22,929 nt of DNA from positions 1 to 22,929 of the forward strand of contig CAJUMR010000041.1 of assembly GCA_910587475.1 (NCBI GenBank), in the 5' to 3' direction. Below, in pieces: positions 6,826 to 14,874 of the stretch. The translations under genes were made by a program, and so were the position numbers. The notes beneath the pieces are model-generated. The model had not been told where the DNA came from, made no database searches, and worked only from the letters and a program-made list of their open reading frames with translations. This stretch comes from an uncultured Muribaculaceae bacterium. Its GTDB lineage: Bacteria > Bacteroidota > Bacteroidia > Bacteroidales > Muribaculaceae. Each line of letters starts with the position of its first letter. The first letter of the stretch is position 1.

Positions 6826-8172
6826 TTATACGGCCGGGAGTGACAGACCGTTGAGTTTGCGGAAAAGATCAAGGGCATATACATCGGTCATCGCAGAAAC
6901 GTGGTCGAGTACAGCCTGTATCTTGCCGAACAGCGTCGGAGCTTCGACATCGTACTGTTTCGGAAATTTCGACAACAATAGCCGGGAATAGTTCAACTCT
7001 GGATTTACGACTGCACCGATGAGTTTCTCGAGGAGAAAAGTGATGATGCGGTTACCGGCAAGTTCGATGTCGACAACATCGGATGCCCGGTAGATTTTCT
7101 CCCACGATAGATCGTTGCACCGCCGGTAAGCTTCACCCTCGATCGAGTTGAGACTGTCCAGCAGCGATCCTTCGAAGCGGCCTTCGAGTATGAGCTCTTC
7201 GTTGACAATGAACGTTTCGGCGCAGCGTTTGACAAGCGCGCCGATCACACACGAACGCAGGTAGGCTATTTTTTCGTTAGGGTCTTCGACCCGTTGCATC
7301 ACCTCTGTCATGTGCTTTCGGTTCTCGTCGTCGAAATATCCGAGCATCAGATCGATCACTTCGTCTGTCGGAATGATTTTCAGTTTGTGGGCGTCCTCGA
7401 TGTCCATGATTTCATAGCAGATATCATCGGCTGCTTCCACGATATAGACGAGTGGGTGACGGGCGAAGCAGAGTCGTTTGTCAGGGCGGTCGATGCGCAG
7501 CATGCCGAGTTCGTCGGCCACTCTCACGAAGTCATCGCGTTCTGAGGTGAAAAAGCCGAATTTGCCGTTTGTCGCCAAAGAAGATTCGTAAGGATATTTG
7601 ACGATAGAAGCAAGAGTTGAGTAGGTCATGGCAAATCCTCCGTCACGTCGCCCCTTGAAACTGTGGGTGAGCAGGCGGAAGGCATTGGCATTACCCTCGA
7701 AGTTTGTAAGATCGGCCCATTCGCTGTCGGAGAACCTGTCGCGCAGATGGTGTCCGTCGCCTTCGCTGAAAAATGTGGCGATGGCGCGCTCGCCTGAGTG
7801 TCCGAACGGTGGATTGCCGAGATCATGGGCAAGGCATGCAGCAGCGACGATGTCGCTGATATGAGCAAAGAGATGGTGCCATGATTCGGATGCATAGCGT
7901 TCGCTGAGTGCGATGGCGATCTGATCGGCCATTGACTTGCCGACACATGCCACTTCGATCGAATGGGTCAGACGGTTATGGACGAAGATGCTTCCCGGCA
8001 GAGGAAAGACCTGAGTCTTGTTCTGCAAGCGCCTGAATGGCGACGAGAACACAAGCCGGTCGTAGTCGCGGCGGAAGTCGGTGCGTATGTTGCTTTTCTT
8101 TGGGTCGTGGTAATGCTCGAGACCGAAACGTTTGTCATTGATGAGCTGCGACCATTTCATCCTGTCTGTCAT
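6826..8172 (-). CDS. dgt: dGTP triphosphohydrolase (HD superfamily)
   Basis: It hydrolyses dGTP to deoxyguanosine and tripolyphosphate, a nucleotide-pool enzyme of the cytoplasm. The 448-residue protein has the family N-terminus (YDRLVFSSPFRRLQNKTQVF) and the metal-binding HD arrangement: His70 (NRLTHSIEV), His116-Asp117 (ACLAHDLGNPPFGH) and His125. The segment YIVEAADDICYEIMDIEDA carries the second conserved Asp cluster of the HD site. It is full length. A promoter matching the Bacteroidota consensus lies in the end of the preceding flippase gene (8203-8234), so it may be expressed separately from the upstream envelope genes. The TPM gene follows after 16 nt. Strictness for dGTP versus other dNTPs cannot be told from sequence. 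Confidence 0.94.
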   Translation of the reverse strand: MTDRMKWSQLINDKRFGLEHYHDPKKSNIRTDFRRDYDRLVFSSPFRRLQNKTQVFPLPGSIFVHNRLTHSIEVACVGKSMADQIAIALSERYASESWHHLFAHISDIVAAACLAHDLGNPPFGHSGERAIATFFSEGDGHHLRDRFSDSEWADLTNFEGNANAFRLLTHSFKGRRDGGFAMTYSTLASIVKYPYESSLATNGKFGFFTSERDDFVRVADELGMLRIDRPDKRLCFARHPLVYIVEAADDICYEIMDIEDAHKLKIIPTDEVIDLMLGYFDDENRKHMTEVMQRVEDPNEKIAYLRSCVIGALVKRCAETFIVNEELILEGRFEGSLLDSLNSIEGEAYRRCNDLSWEKIYRASDVVDIELAGNRIITFLLEKLIGAVVNPELNYSRLLLSKFPKQYDVEAPTLFGKIQAVLDHVSAMTDVYALDLFRKLNGLSLPAV

Positions 8173-8202
8173 CGTCGTGGAGATCGTTGTTTATTGATAA
8201 AA

Positions 8203-8234
8203 CAAATTTAATACATTATTTCCTTTGGAGCAAT
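8203..8234 (-). promoter_or_regulatory. Probable promoter for dgt-TPM
   Basis: Read on the minus strand: ATTG (8234-8231), 20-nt spacer, TAAATTTG (8210-8203). It overlaps the last codons of the flippase gene. The start site would be near 8196, about 24 nt upstream of the dgt ATG. Confidence 0.55.
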
Positions 8235-9646
8235 AATGTTGAAACAATTACGGCCGGCAACAGGGTGACGAGCGGCAGCCACCATGCGACAAGCATCTTG
8301 AGAGCGATGGCAGCCGATATCACTGCAACCGAAATGGCGGTGAGCACCCATAGTCTGCGTGGTAATATGACGCCGTAGCGGTGACGGCATATCACGGCTG
8401 TTAACGCAGTATAGAATATATACCATGCTATGTACGACAATCCGAGACCGAGGTATGACCAACTGCTGTATGCAATGATGTTGAGGGCAAGGCCTACTGT
8501 CACGCTGACAGTTTCCGAGAAGATGTAGGCGCGGGAGTCTCCGGCAGCGAGTATGCGGTAGGCATAGCAAAGTGACACGCCCCTGAATACCGCTCCGATG
8601 ATCGCAAACGTAATGAATGGCACGACTTCCGAAAAATCAGAAGAGTAGAGCAGCCTGACGACTATGTCTGACATGGATATGAATATCAGAGCCACCGGTG
8701 TGATGAGTTTGACGACTAATGATACTTCATGCGCCATGATCGTGCGCGCCATATTACGTCGGCCGATGAGTCCGGTCAGGCGAGGGTAGTATTCGACAGC
8801 GATGGCCGAGAATATTATGCCGACATAGCTGTTGACAAGCGTGTAGCCCGACTGATAGATGCCCAGAGCGGTCTCCCCGCTCCGGCTGTTGACATAGGCT
8901 GAAAAGATGTAGTTCATTAAAGTTGTCAGCATTGCAGACGCTGATATTGACAGCCCGAGGATGAGGAAACTGCGCCCTTGAGACCATAATGTCGTCAGGT
9001 CGAGCCGCTTGGCCGGCTTACGGTCGGGTCGTATGCGCCAGAAGAAGGCGCATAGAGCTATGGCTATCGAATAGATATTGATCACAGCCACGATGGCGTT
9101 GATTCTGAAAATATATAGCAGCGGCAATGAGACAAGAGTTGCTGCAACACCGCCGGCTGCGTTTGCCCTGGCGATGGATCCCAGTTGTCCCCGGGCCTGC
9201 ATCACGGCAAATTCGCCCGCTGCATATGCGGCAGCGAACACTCCCGGAGCGAGTGCGGCGAAATAGAGCGAGTATTCAGTCGATCCGCTGTAGGCTGAGG
9301 CGCTGAGCAGAGGCGAAAGCACGATCATGGCAAGCGCACCGAGCAATCCGAGTATCAGTGCCCACCGGCGCACTGCAGCAGTCTTCAGCGTCAGCGCGTC
9401 AGCCGTCGATGGCGCGGAGAGATCGCGCACCGAACTTTCGCGTATGTTTAGTTGGGATGTCGTCGACACGAGTGCCGAGCCGTTGACAAGTATTGTGTTG
9501 AGGCCGACTCCGATCGGACCGAGCCACACGGCTATTAGCTTTGTGCGTACTACCGAGCAGGCTATGTTGACAACCTGAGCTGATCCGAGCATCGCGACAG
9601 CCGACAGCACACGCGAGGTCAATGACGTTTTGCCTTTAGCCCCCAT
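8216..9646 (-). CDS. Polysaccharide/O-antigen-type flippase (MOP superfamily)
   Basis: The 476-residue protein is almost entirely hydrophobic, with roughly a dozen membrane helices. It begins with the Wzx/RfbX-type pattern (SAQVVNIACSVVRTKLIAVW followed by LGPIGVGLNTILVN), typical of translocases that move undecaprenyl-linked oligosaccharides across the inner membrane. The gene starts 8 nt after the EnvC-like gene, so it belongs to the same transcript, and is followed by dgt. No glycosyltransferases are nearby, so its lipid-linked substrate cannot be inferred from context. Its association with a murein-hydrolase-activator gene leaves open a precursor other than O antigen. The MurJ subfamily seems less likely given the Wzx-like N-terminus, but I cannot exclude it. 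Confidence 0.82.
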   Translation of the reverse strand: MGAKGKTSLTSRVLSAVAMLGSAQVVNIACSVVRTKLIAVWLGPIGVGLNTILVNGSALVSTTSQLNIRESSVRDLSAPSTADALTLKTAAVRRWALILGLLGALAMIVLSPLLSASAYSGSTEYSLYFAALAPGVFAAAYAAGEFAVMQARGQLGSIARANAAGGVAATLVSLPLLYIFRINAIVAVINIYSIAIALCAFFWRIRPDRKPAKRLDLTTLWSQGRSFLILGLSISASAMLTTLMNYIFSAYVNSRSGETALGIYQSGYTLVNSYVGIIFSAIAVEYYPRLTGLIGRRNMARTIMAHEVSLVVKLITPVALIFISMSDIVVRLLYSSDFSEVVPFITFAIIGAVFRGVSLCYAYRILAAGDSRAYIFSETVSVTVGLALNIIAYSSWSYLGLGLSYIAWYIFYTALTAVICRHRYGVILPRRLWVLTAISVAVISAAIALKMLVAWWLPLVTLLPAVIVSTLLLQRK

Positions 9647-9654
9647 AACTCAGC

Positions 9655-11028
9655 CTATCTAACCCAGTCTTCAGGGTTGAGTTTTGCGCGTTCGCGGCGC
9701 ACTTCGAAATGGAGCACCGTGCGGTTGTTGTCGTCAGGGTCGGAGAAGATCGTACCTAATGTCTGTCCGGCCTTGACCTTATCGCCTTTCTTTACTGCGA
9801 GAGCGCCTATGCCTGCATACACTGTAAGATAATTGCCGTGGCGGAGCATCACAACATTCTGGTATCCGCTGACGTGGAAGACCGACGACACTTCTCCGTC
9901 GAAAACGGCGCGTGCGGCGGCTCCCTGGGGAGTCTCGATGTCGATGCCGCTGTTGTTGACTTTCACGTTGGTCACATCGGGGTGGCTGTTCAGTCCGAAA
10001 TGACTCACGATCGAGTAGCGTCCGTCGACAGGGAAAGGCATTTTTCCTTTGTTGGATTCGAAAGATCCCGACATCATTATCAATTTGTCGGATTTGCGCG
10101 GTTCGGGTTTAGTGGCCGGCTCGGGTTTTCCTGATGGGGGAGCCGTGGTCTTTTTCTCCTGTACGGGAGCCTGTGCCTGCTCCTTGGAGTTCTTCTTTTC
10201 TTCGGCCGCACGACGGGCTTCTTCTGCTTTTTTCTTCGCTTCAGCTGCCAGACGAGCTTCTTCGGCACGACGTTCTTCCTCAGCGCGACGCTGTTCTTCA
10301 GCGATTATGCGGTCGAGTTCCGCATCAAGGTTCTTGAGTTTACGTTGCTTTTCTGCGAGCGCTTTTTTCAGGGAAGAACCCTGGCGTTTCAAGTCCGAGA
10401 CAAGTGACTCGGTCTCGACTTTGTTGGCTTGCAGGCGAGCGTTTTCAGCAGTCAGCTCGTTGAGTTTGGCAGCCTGACGTGACCTTGCAGCCTTGGCTCT
10501 TTGCTGACGCGCCGCGATCTCAGCCGACATTTCTGCAATCTGGCGAGACTTGCCCTTCTGCCATTTGTCGAATTCCTGCATATATCGGTAGCGCCGGTAT
10601 GCTTCGGTGAAATTTGTCGAAGAAAATATCATGGCAAGCGTGCTCATCTGCTGTCGTCGCGATCTGATGGCTCTGAGATTGTCTGCGTAGGCATTACGGA
10701 GCGATTTCAGATTATTTTCAAGGGTGGAGATTGAGTCTTCGGTCGCTTTGATAAGCCGGTCCATCGCTTTAAGCTCGGCATTGATGCGTTCGATCTGTTT
10801 ACGGCTCTGTTCGGCTTCTGCCGACAGCGATGCGAGCCGGTTGAGCTGTCGGGTTGTCTCTGCAGTATTCTGATTGATCTGTTTCTGAGTTTTTTCGACT
10901 TCGTTTGCGGTGAGTCGTCGTTCCTTCTTTACGCTCTGGGAGTTGCGTTTGGGTTTTGCCGCATGAATGTCGATAGCCGAGGAGGTCATCGTCATGCAGG
11001 TGAGAAGTAGTATCAGAAACCGGAACAT
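9655..11028 (-). CDS. EnvC-like murein hydrolase activator with degenerate LytM (M23) domain
   Basis: The 457-residue protein has a signal peptide (about 1-23), a long coiled coil with many Gln, Glu and Arg (about 35-230), a low-complexity Glu/Ala/Lys/Arg helix (about 235-290), a Pro/Lys linker, and a LytM domain (about 340-457). M23 enzymes bind zinc with an H-x(3)-D pair and an H-x-H pair. Here the first His is replaced (NNSGIDIE), and the last motif reads LHFEVRR with a single His, as in EnvC and NlpD. It therefore probably activates a periplasmic N-acetylmuramoyl-L-alanine amidase during daughter-cell separation and does not cut peptidoglycan itself. It lies 45 nt after the DUF4292 gene and 8 nt before the flippase. 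No amidase or FtsEX gene is in the window. Confidence 0.87.
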   Translation of the reverse strand: MFRFLILLLTCMTMTSSAIDIHAAKPKRNSQSVKKERRLTANEVEKTQKQINQNTAETTRQLNRLASLSAEAEQSRKQIERINAELKAMDRLIKATEDSISTLENNLKSLRNAYADNLRAIRSRRQQMSTLAMIFSSTNFTEAYRRYRYMQEFDKWQKGKSRQIAEMSAEIAARQQRAKAARSRQAAKLNELTAENARLQANKVETESLVSDLKRQGSSLKKALAEKQRKLKNLDAELDRIIAEEQRRAEEERRAEEARLAAEAKKKAEEARRAAEEKKNSKEQAQAPVQEKKTTAPPSGKPEPATKPEPRKSDKLIMMSGSFESNKGKMPFPVDGRYSIVSHFGLNSHPDVTNVKVNNSGIDIETPQGAAARAVFDGEVSSVFHVSGYQNVVMLRHGNYLTVYAGIGALAVKKGDKVKAGQTLGTIFSDPDDNNRTVLHFEVRRERAKLNPEDWVR

Positions 11029-11073
11029 TGCAGTGGTGATTGATGATTGGTGGTTTGTCGAAGGGGTGAAAGA

Positions 11074-11949
11074 TCACTTGTTGGAACCGAGCGATTTGAC
11101 GAGCTGCATGAATGGTATACGCCTGTAGCCTTTCGGCAGATTGCGTTGCGGCGTCAGACCATTGTTCCACGATGCAGTCTCCAACGTCCATATAAAGGAT
11201 GCATCGACCGATTGTTTGCCTAACGTTGCGGTTATGTCGGCCGAGGGGCTGACAGGTCCTGCATCGGTCTGCAAGGGGTAGGCCCACCGGCATAAGGCAG
11301 AGCCTTTGCCGGCCAAGGTGATAGCAAGACTTTCGAGAGACACATCGGGCGATGACGCAAGGTAGTAAAGCCACGGGATCGACGATTTTCGCGGTACGAG
11401 AGCGATGCGGTTGTTTTCGGTCTCGATGTTGAAGCGCTTGATCAGAGACGAGTTGTCGGAGTGGGATCCCGGATATGTGACTTGACCGAGAAGGATGTCC
11501 TGGATGTCTTCGAGCTGCAGCCCTGTGGCAGCCGTCAGCTTGGCCATTGACTCGACAACCATAGTGCGGTTGAGTTTCTCGTAAAAAAATATGCTGTCGG
11601 TATCGGCGTAAAGGCCTCCGACCTCGAAACCAAGCATTCGCATGGAAATACGTATCTCTTGTCCGCGTATCATAGATGCCTTGCCCGATATGCTCAGACT
11701 CTTCGGCGACCTGAGCACACATTTGACGGGCATGCTGACGTCGGTCCATTGGCGATAGCTTGCAAACAGTGTTTCGACGCTTTCGCGCGGAGAAGCTGTC
11801 GCCTGCGATGTCTGGGCGGGGACAGTTTGCGCGGGTCTATCGTTTGTCGGGCCGGATGCATTGCGCGATGATCGGCACGAAGGCAGCATGCATGATGCGA
11901 TGGCGGCTATGATTATTGTCAGGAGTTGGAATGTCGGTCTATGGAGCAT
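11074..11949 (-). CDS. DUF4292-family lipoprotein, possibly LolB-like
   Basis: The 291-residue protein begins with a lipoprotein signal: Cys20 (IASC) or Cys25 (LPSC) could be the lipidated residue, followed by a Ser/Gln/Pro-rich linker. The rest is recognisable by eye as DUF4292, a Bacteroidota family. The segment of about 75-160 (basal beta strands with ISGKASMIRGQEIRISMRML, GLYADTDSIFFYEKLNRTMV, then LEDIQDILLGQ) has the rhythm of LolA/LolB-type lipoprotein carriers. That suggests a half-barrel that binds lipid or lipoprotein at the outer membrane. This functional reading is inference. The ATG overlaps the end of the TPR gene by 11 nt, a sign of translational coupling. The EnvC-like gene follows after 45 nt. 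Confidence 0.8.
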   Translation of the reverse strand: MLHRPTFQLLTIIIAAIASCMLPSCRSSRNASGPTNDRPAQTVPAQTSQATASPRESVETLFASYRQWTDVSMPVKCVLRSPKSLSISGKASMIRGQEIRISMRMLGFEVGGLYADTDSIFFYEKLNRTMVVESMAKLTAATGLQLEDIQDILLGQVTYPGSHSDNSSLIKRFNIETENNRIALVPRKSSIPWLYYLASSPDVSLESLAITLAGKGSALCRWAYPLQTDAGPVSPSADITATLGKQSVDASFIWTLETASWNNGLTPQRNLPKGYRRIPFMQLVKSLGSNK

Positions 11950-13831
11950 TTTCTATTATTTTGCGATGCTTTATTTTTTCTTTTATGCGTTCTGAGTCTT
12001 CAGGCCCAGGCTTGCGATCGAGGGCTTTGGTCCAGTATTCGACTGCGCGGTTGATGTTTCCGCAGCGATAGTATATGTCGCCGGCGTGGTCATACAGATC
12101 GACTGATCCGGCGAGTTCTGTCGGGTTTTCAGCGTCGGTCATTTCGCTGCTGTCGGCAGGGATTGATGCCGGCCCGTCAGCCATGTCGGAGATCGAAGCG
12201 TCGATCGAGTCGATCGAGTTGTCGAATTCAAGCTGTTTGATGGTTTTGTCGATCTGTTGTCGCGCTTCCTCGTAATCGCCTTTCTTGTAAAGGACCCAAG
12301 CATAGGTGTCGAGGTAGGTTGTATTGTCAGGCTCATGGCGGACGACTCGTTTGGCATAGCTTTCGGCTTTGTCGAGCAATGTGTCGGTTTCGGCGTAGTA
12401 GTATGCGACGTTGTTCATCGCCATGTAGTTGAACGGATTGGCCGTCAGTGCATCCTCATAGGCCTTGAATGCGTCGGACCGGCGTTTGGCTTTGTAATAC
12501 AGATCGCCGAGGTGGGTCATGAATTGCGAGCGGGTGTCGGGATCTGTTATTGTCGAGTCGGGGTAGGACTCAAGCAAATCTATCGCGAGGCTGTCGTTTC
12601 CTCCAAGAGAACGATAGACAGCTTCCGGCAAGATGAATGTCAGATCGTTAGGGAACACTTTCGATCCCTCGCCGAGAGCATCTGCAGCCGCGTTATAGTC
12701 GCCGGCCGTGGCTTGAGCCTGGGCCAGGAAGAGCCAGTTGTTGCGTTCTGACGGTTCAAGCGACACGACGTAGTTAAGTTGTTCTGCAGCCTCGGCTGAT
12801 TTGCCGGTGCGGTAGAGGTATTCGGCATATAATCTATAGACGTCGGCTTCTCCGGAGTTGACATCGAGGAGAGTTTCAAACAGGTTGTCGATGCGCGCTT
12901 GCCCGGCTGAGTCGGCAGAGTATGTGTTGATGTAGTTGACGATGAATTTTACTTTGGATTCAAATTCGAGATCAGGACTTTTTATTGCCTTGAGGGCTTC
13001 ATTCTCGAATGTTATGCTGTCGCCCTGAGTTTGAAAGAAGCGAGCACGCAGCAGGATGGCATTGCCGTTGGTTGAGTCGAGCCGGCAGGCACGGTCGTAG
13101 TAGTGCAGGGCCGAGTCGGGCAATTCGAGCGATTCGAAAATCTGACCTACTGCCATAGCAGTGTAAGGGTCGTCGGGTGAGGCTGCATTGAGGTTGCCGA
13201 GTTCGCGGATTATCGCAACTGTATCGCGGGCTACGGCGTATGCGCGAATTTTCAGATCGCTTAGTTGGGGCGACTTGCCGACCCTGTCTTCAAGCGATGA
13301 GAAGATGTCGATTGCCCGGTTTCTGTATGTTGTGTCTCCCAGCATGGCGCGCACCAGATATGTGCGGCCGAGCTGCAGTTGCACTTCATTGCGGTCGGGA
13401 AACTGTCGGGCCATTATTTCAGCAGCTTTCAGCTGATCGTCCCACCGGCGGTAGTTGGCTGTAAGGTTGATGAGCTGATTGCCGTCGTAATAGTCAGCCG
13501 GTTTTTGCCGGTAGCCGTCAAACATCATTCTGAAGCCATCTTCGACGGCAGCCGAATCATTGGCGGCGGTCAGAAGCTTCCATTCTCCCATCCTCATTAT
13601 GAGTTCCGGATCGTCGGGGTCGAGGTTGTAGGCTCTGTCGAGCAGTTGGCCGTAGAGATTGTAATTTTCGTCCATGAAGGCACTTATCGCTTCGATGTAG
13701 ATGTAGGCGGCTTTGCGCCGTCTGGCATCGTCTTCCCACGATGATTTGCGGGCCTGGACAAAGAGAGGACTTACTGCCGCGATGGCGAGCAGCAGGAATA
13801 GCAGTCGGTGGATAATACGGCCTGAACGCAT
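11939..13831 (-). CDS. Large exported tetratricopeptide-repeat protein
   Basis: The 630-residue protein has a signal peptide (about 1-27, ending FVQA) and then helical TPR units across nearly the whole length. Clear repeats occur around ALHYYDRACRLDSTN, AAEQLNYVVSLEPSE, AFKAYEDALTANPFN, AESYAKRVVRHEPDN and AVEYWTKALDRKPGP. An acidic Ser/Asp insert (about 540-580) interrupts the last two. It probably acts as a periplasmic scaffold, possibly outer-membrane associated; no enzymatic motif is visible. It starts 45 nt after dut and overlaps the DUF4292 gene by 11 nt. The order dut-TPR-DUF4292-EnvC-like is, as I recall, widely kept in Bacteroidales, which suggests joint work in the envelope. Precise partners unknown. 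Confidence 0.87.
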   Translation of the reverse strand: MRSGRIIHRLLFLLLAIAAVSPLFVQARKSSWEDDARRRKAAYIYIEAISAFMDENYNLYGQLLDRAYNLDPDDPELIMRMGEWKLLTAANDSAAVEDGFRMMFDGYRQKPADYYDGNQLINLTANYRRWDDQLKAAEIMARQFPDRNEVQLQLGRTYLVRAMLGDTTYRNRAIDIFSSLEDRVGKSPQLSDLKIRAYAVARDTVAIIRELGNLNAASPDDPYTAMAVGQIFESLELPDSALHYYDRACRLDSTNGNAILLRARFFQTQGDSITFENEALKAIKSPDLEFESKVKFIVNYINTYSADSAGQARIDNLFETLLDVNSGEADVYRLYAEYLYRTGKSAEAAEQLNYVVSLEPSERNNWLFLAQAQATAGDYNAAADALGEGSKVFPNDLTFILPEAVYRSLGGNDSLAIDLLESYPDSTITDPDTRSQFMTHLGDLYYKAKRRSDAFKAYEDALTANPFNYMAMNNVAYYYAETDTLLDKAESYAKRVVRHEPDNTTYLDTYAWVLYKKGDYEEARQQIDKTIKQLEFDNSIDSIDASISDMADGPASIPADSSEMTDAENPTELAGSVDLYDHAGDIYYRCGNINRAVEYWTKALDRKPGPEDSERIKEKIKHRKIIENAP

Positions 13832-13876
13832 GGTTTGTCGTTGAGAGTTTTTAAAACGATGACGTATGATGGTGTG

Positions 13877-14320
13877 TCATTCTACACCAGTGTGTCCGAA
13901 TGCTCCGTCGCCACGGACAGTCTCGTCGATCCGCTCGACCTGTTCCCAGCTGACGTGGCTGTACTGGGTTATGACCATCTGGCAGATACGGTCGCCGTCG
14001 TTGATCACAAACGGCTGGTCGGACAAGTTAATCACTATGATGCCTATTTCGCCACGGTAGTCTGCGTCGACGGTTCCCGGAGTGTTGGCGAGTGTTATGC
14101 CGTGACGCAATGCGAGGCCGCTGCGCGGGCGTATCTGCATCTCATAGCCTTGAGGGAGCTGCACACGGAGACCTGTGGGGACAAGCACACGTTGCATCGG
14201 TTTCACCACTATGGGTTCCTTTGTGAATGCCCTCACGTCCATACCTGCAGACGACGGGGTCTCATAAGCGGGGAGTGCGTTACCGGACTCATTGATTATT
14301 TTGACTTTGATTCTGTCCAT
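13877..14320 (-). CDS. dut: dUTP diphosphatase (dUTPase)
   Basis: It converts dUTP to dUMP and pyrophosphate, keeping uracil out of DNA and feeding dTMP synthesis. The 147-residue trimeric-type protein shows the five family motifs in order: SAGMDVRA (1), RPRSGLALRHGI (2), NTPGTVDADYRGEI (3; the catalytic Asp lies in this segment), GDRICQMVI (4) and the flexible C-terminal P-loop-like RGDGAFGHTG (5). The length is typical. The ATG at 14320 is preceded by an A-rich stretch in place of a Shine-Dalgarno sequence. It is the first gene of the long minus-strand unit and has a good promoter at 14385-14416 and a hairpin in its leader. Confidence 0.97.
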   Translation of the reverse strand: MDRIKVKIINESGNALPAYETPSSAGMDVRAFTKEPIVVKPMQRVLVPTGLRVQLPQGYEMQIRPRSGLALRHGITLANTPGTVDADYRGEIGIIVINLSDQPFVINDGDRICQMVITQYSHVSWEQVERIDETVRGDGAFGHTGVE

Positions 14321-14339
14321 TGTATTTGTTTTTTAGGTG

Positions 14340-14359
14340 GTATGCCTTTGCCGGCATAC
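14340..14359 (-). other. Hairpin in the dut leader
   Basis: GTATGCC (14340-14346) and GGCATAC (14353-14359) form a perfect 7-bp stem with a 6-nt loop. It lies between the predicted start site and the dut ATG, ending about 20 nt before the start codon. There is no T run, so it is not a terminator. Confidence 0.5.
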
Positions 14360-14384
14360 TCTGATCGTCACTTTATAACATCTA

Positions 14385-14416
14385 CAAAAGTAGTGAAGTT
14401 CTCGCTTTTTTGCAAG
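14385..14416 (-). promoter_or_regulatory. Promoter for the dut operon
   Basis: On the minus strand: CTTG (14416-14413), 20-nt spacer, TACTTTTG (14392-14385), matching the Bacteroidota -33/-7 layout with one mismatch in the -33 box. The start site would be near 14378, giving a leader of about 57 nt. Confidence 0.6.
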
Positions 14417-14448
14417 ATATTGATTGATAACTGTGGCGATAAGTGTGA

Positions 14449-14464
14449 GTTTGGTGAACCAAAC
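14449..14464. other. Short inverted repeat upstream of the secreted basic protein
   Basis: GTTTGGT (14449-14455) and ACCAAAC (14458-14464) flank a 2-nt centre. It lies between the dut promoter and the plus-strand gene at 14518 and might be an operator. I found no convincing promoter for the plus-strand gene in this gap. Confidence 0.3.
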
Positions 14465-14517
14465 CGTGACAGATGCGTATGTTATATTATACGTACCTCA
14501 ATAATAATATAAAGCTA

Positions 14518-14868
14518 ATGAGACGAACCCTAATTCTGGCATGCGTTACAGCAGCCTCCGTGACCTTGGTGCAGCCTGCGGGAGCGCAGACTAACTTTAA
14601 TTTCAGTTTCGGCAGTGACGGAGTGTCGATCAATGTGAATAATTATGATCCATATCTATATATGGCACCTCCGCCCCCACCACATCATCATCGGTCTGGT
14701 GCTCCCGGATGGATGTACGGCCGACCATATTTCAAAGGTGTTTCTTCGCATGATTATAAATCATACAAGAAGGCCCAGAAAAAATATCGTAAGGCTCAGG
14801 AGAAATATATTAAAAAGCTGAGGAAGAAAGCATACAAACGTCGCCACAGGCATCATGACGACGATTGA
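14518..14868 (+). CDS. Small secreted, highly basic Pro/His/Lys-rich protein
   Basis: The ATG at 14518 gives 116 residues with a signal peptide (MRRTLILACVTAASVTLV, cleavage near GAQ). An in-frame ATG at 14473 would add 15 residues ahead of the signal and is less likely. The mature part has three zones: a short Asn/Phe/Ser beta-like segment (FNFSFGSDGVSINVNN), a Pro6-His3 stretch (about 45-55), and a Lys/Tyr-rich helix with a roughly heptad repeat (YKKAQKKYRKAQEKY). It ends in a His/Arg/Asp tail (RHRHHDDD). No known domain is recognised. His clusters suggest metal binding and the cationic helix could contact membranes, polysaccharide or nucleic acid; both are guesses. It is convergent with tonB, only 6 nt between stops. 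Confidence 0.72.
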   Translation: MRRTLILACVTAASVTLVQPAGAQTNFNFSFGSDGVSINVNNYDPYLYMAPPPPPHHHRSGAPGWMYGRPYFKGVSSHDYKSYKKAQKKYRKAQEKYIKKLRKKAYKRRHRHHDDD

Positions 14869-14874
14869 TCTATG

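Noticed and set aside
6810..6884. Upstream extension of the TPM gene to ATG 6884
   Set aside because: It would overlap dgt and bury a clear signal peptide that starts at ATG 6809.
9646..9655. Active M23 endopeptidase
   Set aside because: This refers to the LytM domain of the gene at 9655-11028: zinc-ligand positions are substituted, so an activator role is more likely than catalysis.
10130..10330. Apparent repeat of Glu/Ala/Arg-rich codons
   Set aside because: This is low-complexity coding for the charged helix of the EnvC-like protein, not a DNA repeat element.
10799..11749. 316-codon minus-strand open frame across the DUF4292 and EnvC-like genes
   Set aside because: It overlaps two well supported exported-protein genes in another frame, is rich in His/Arg/Gln without domain structure, and lacks a credible start context.
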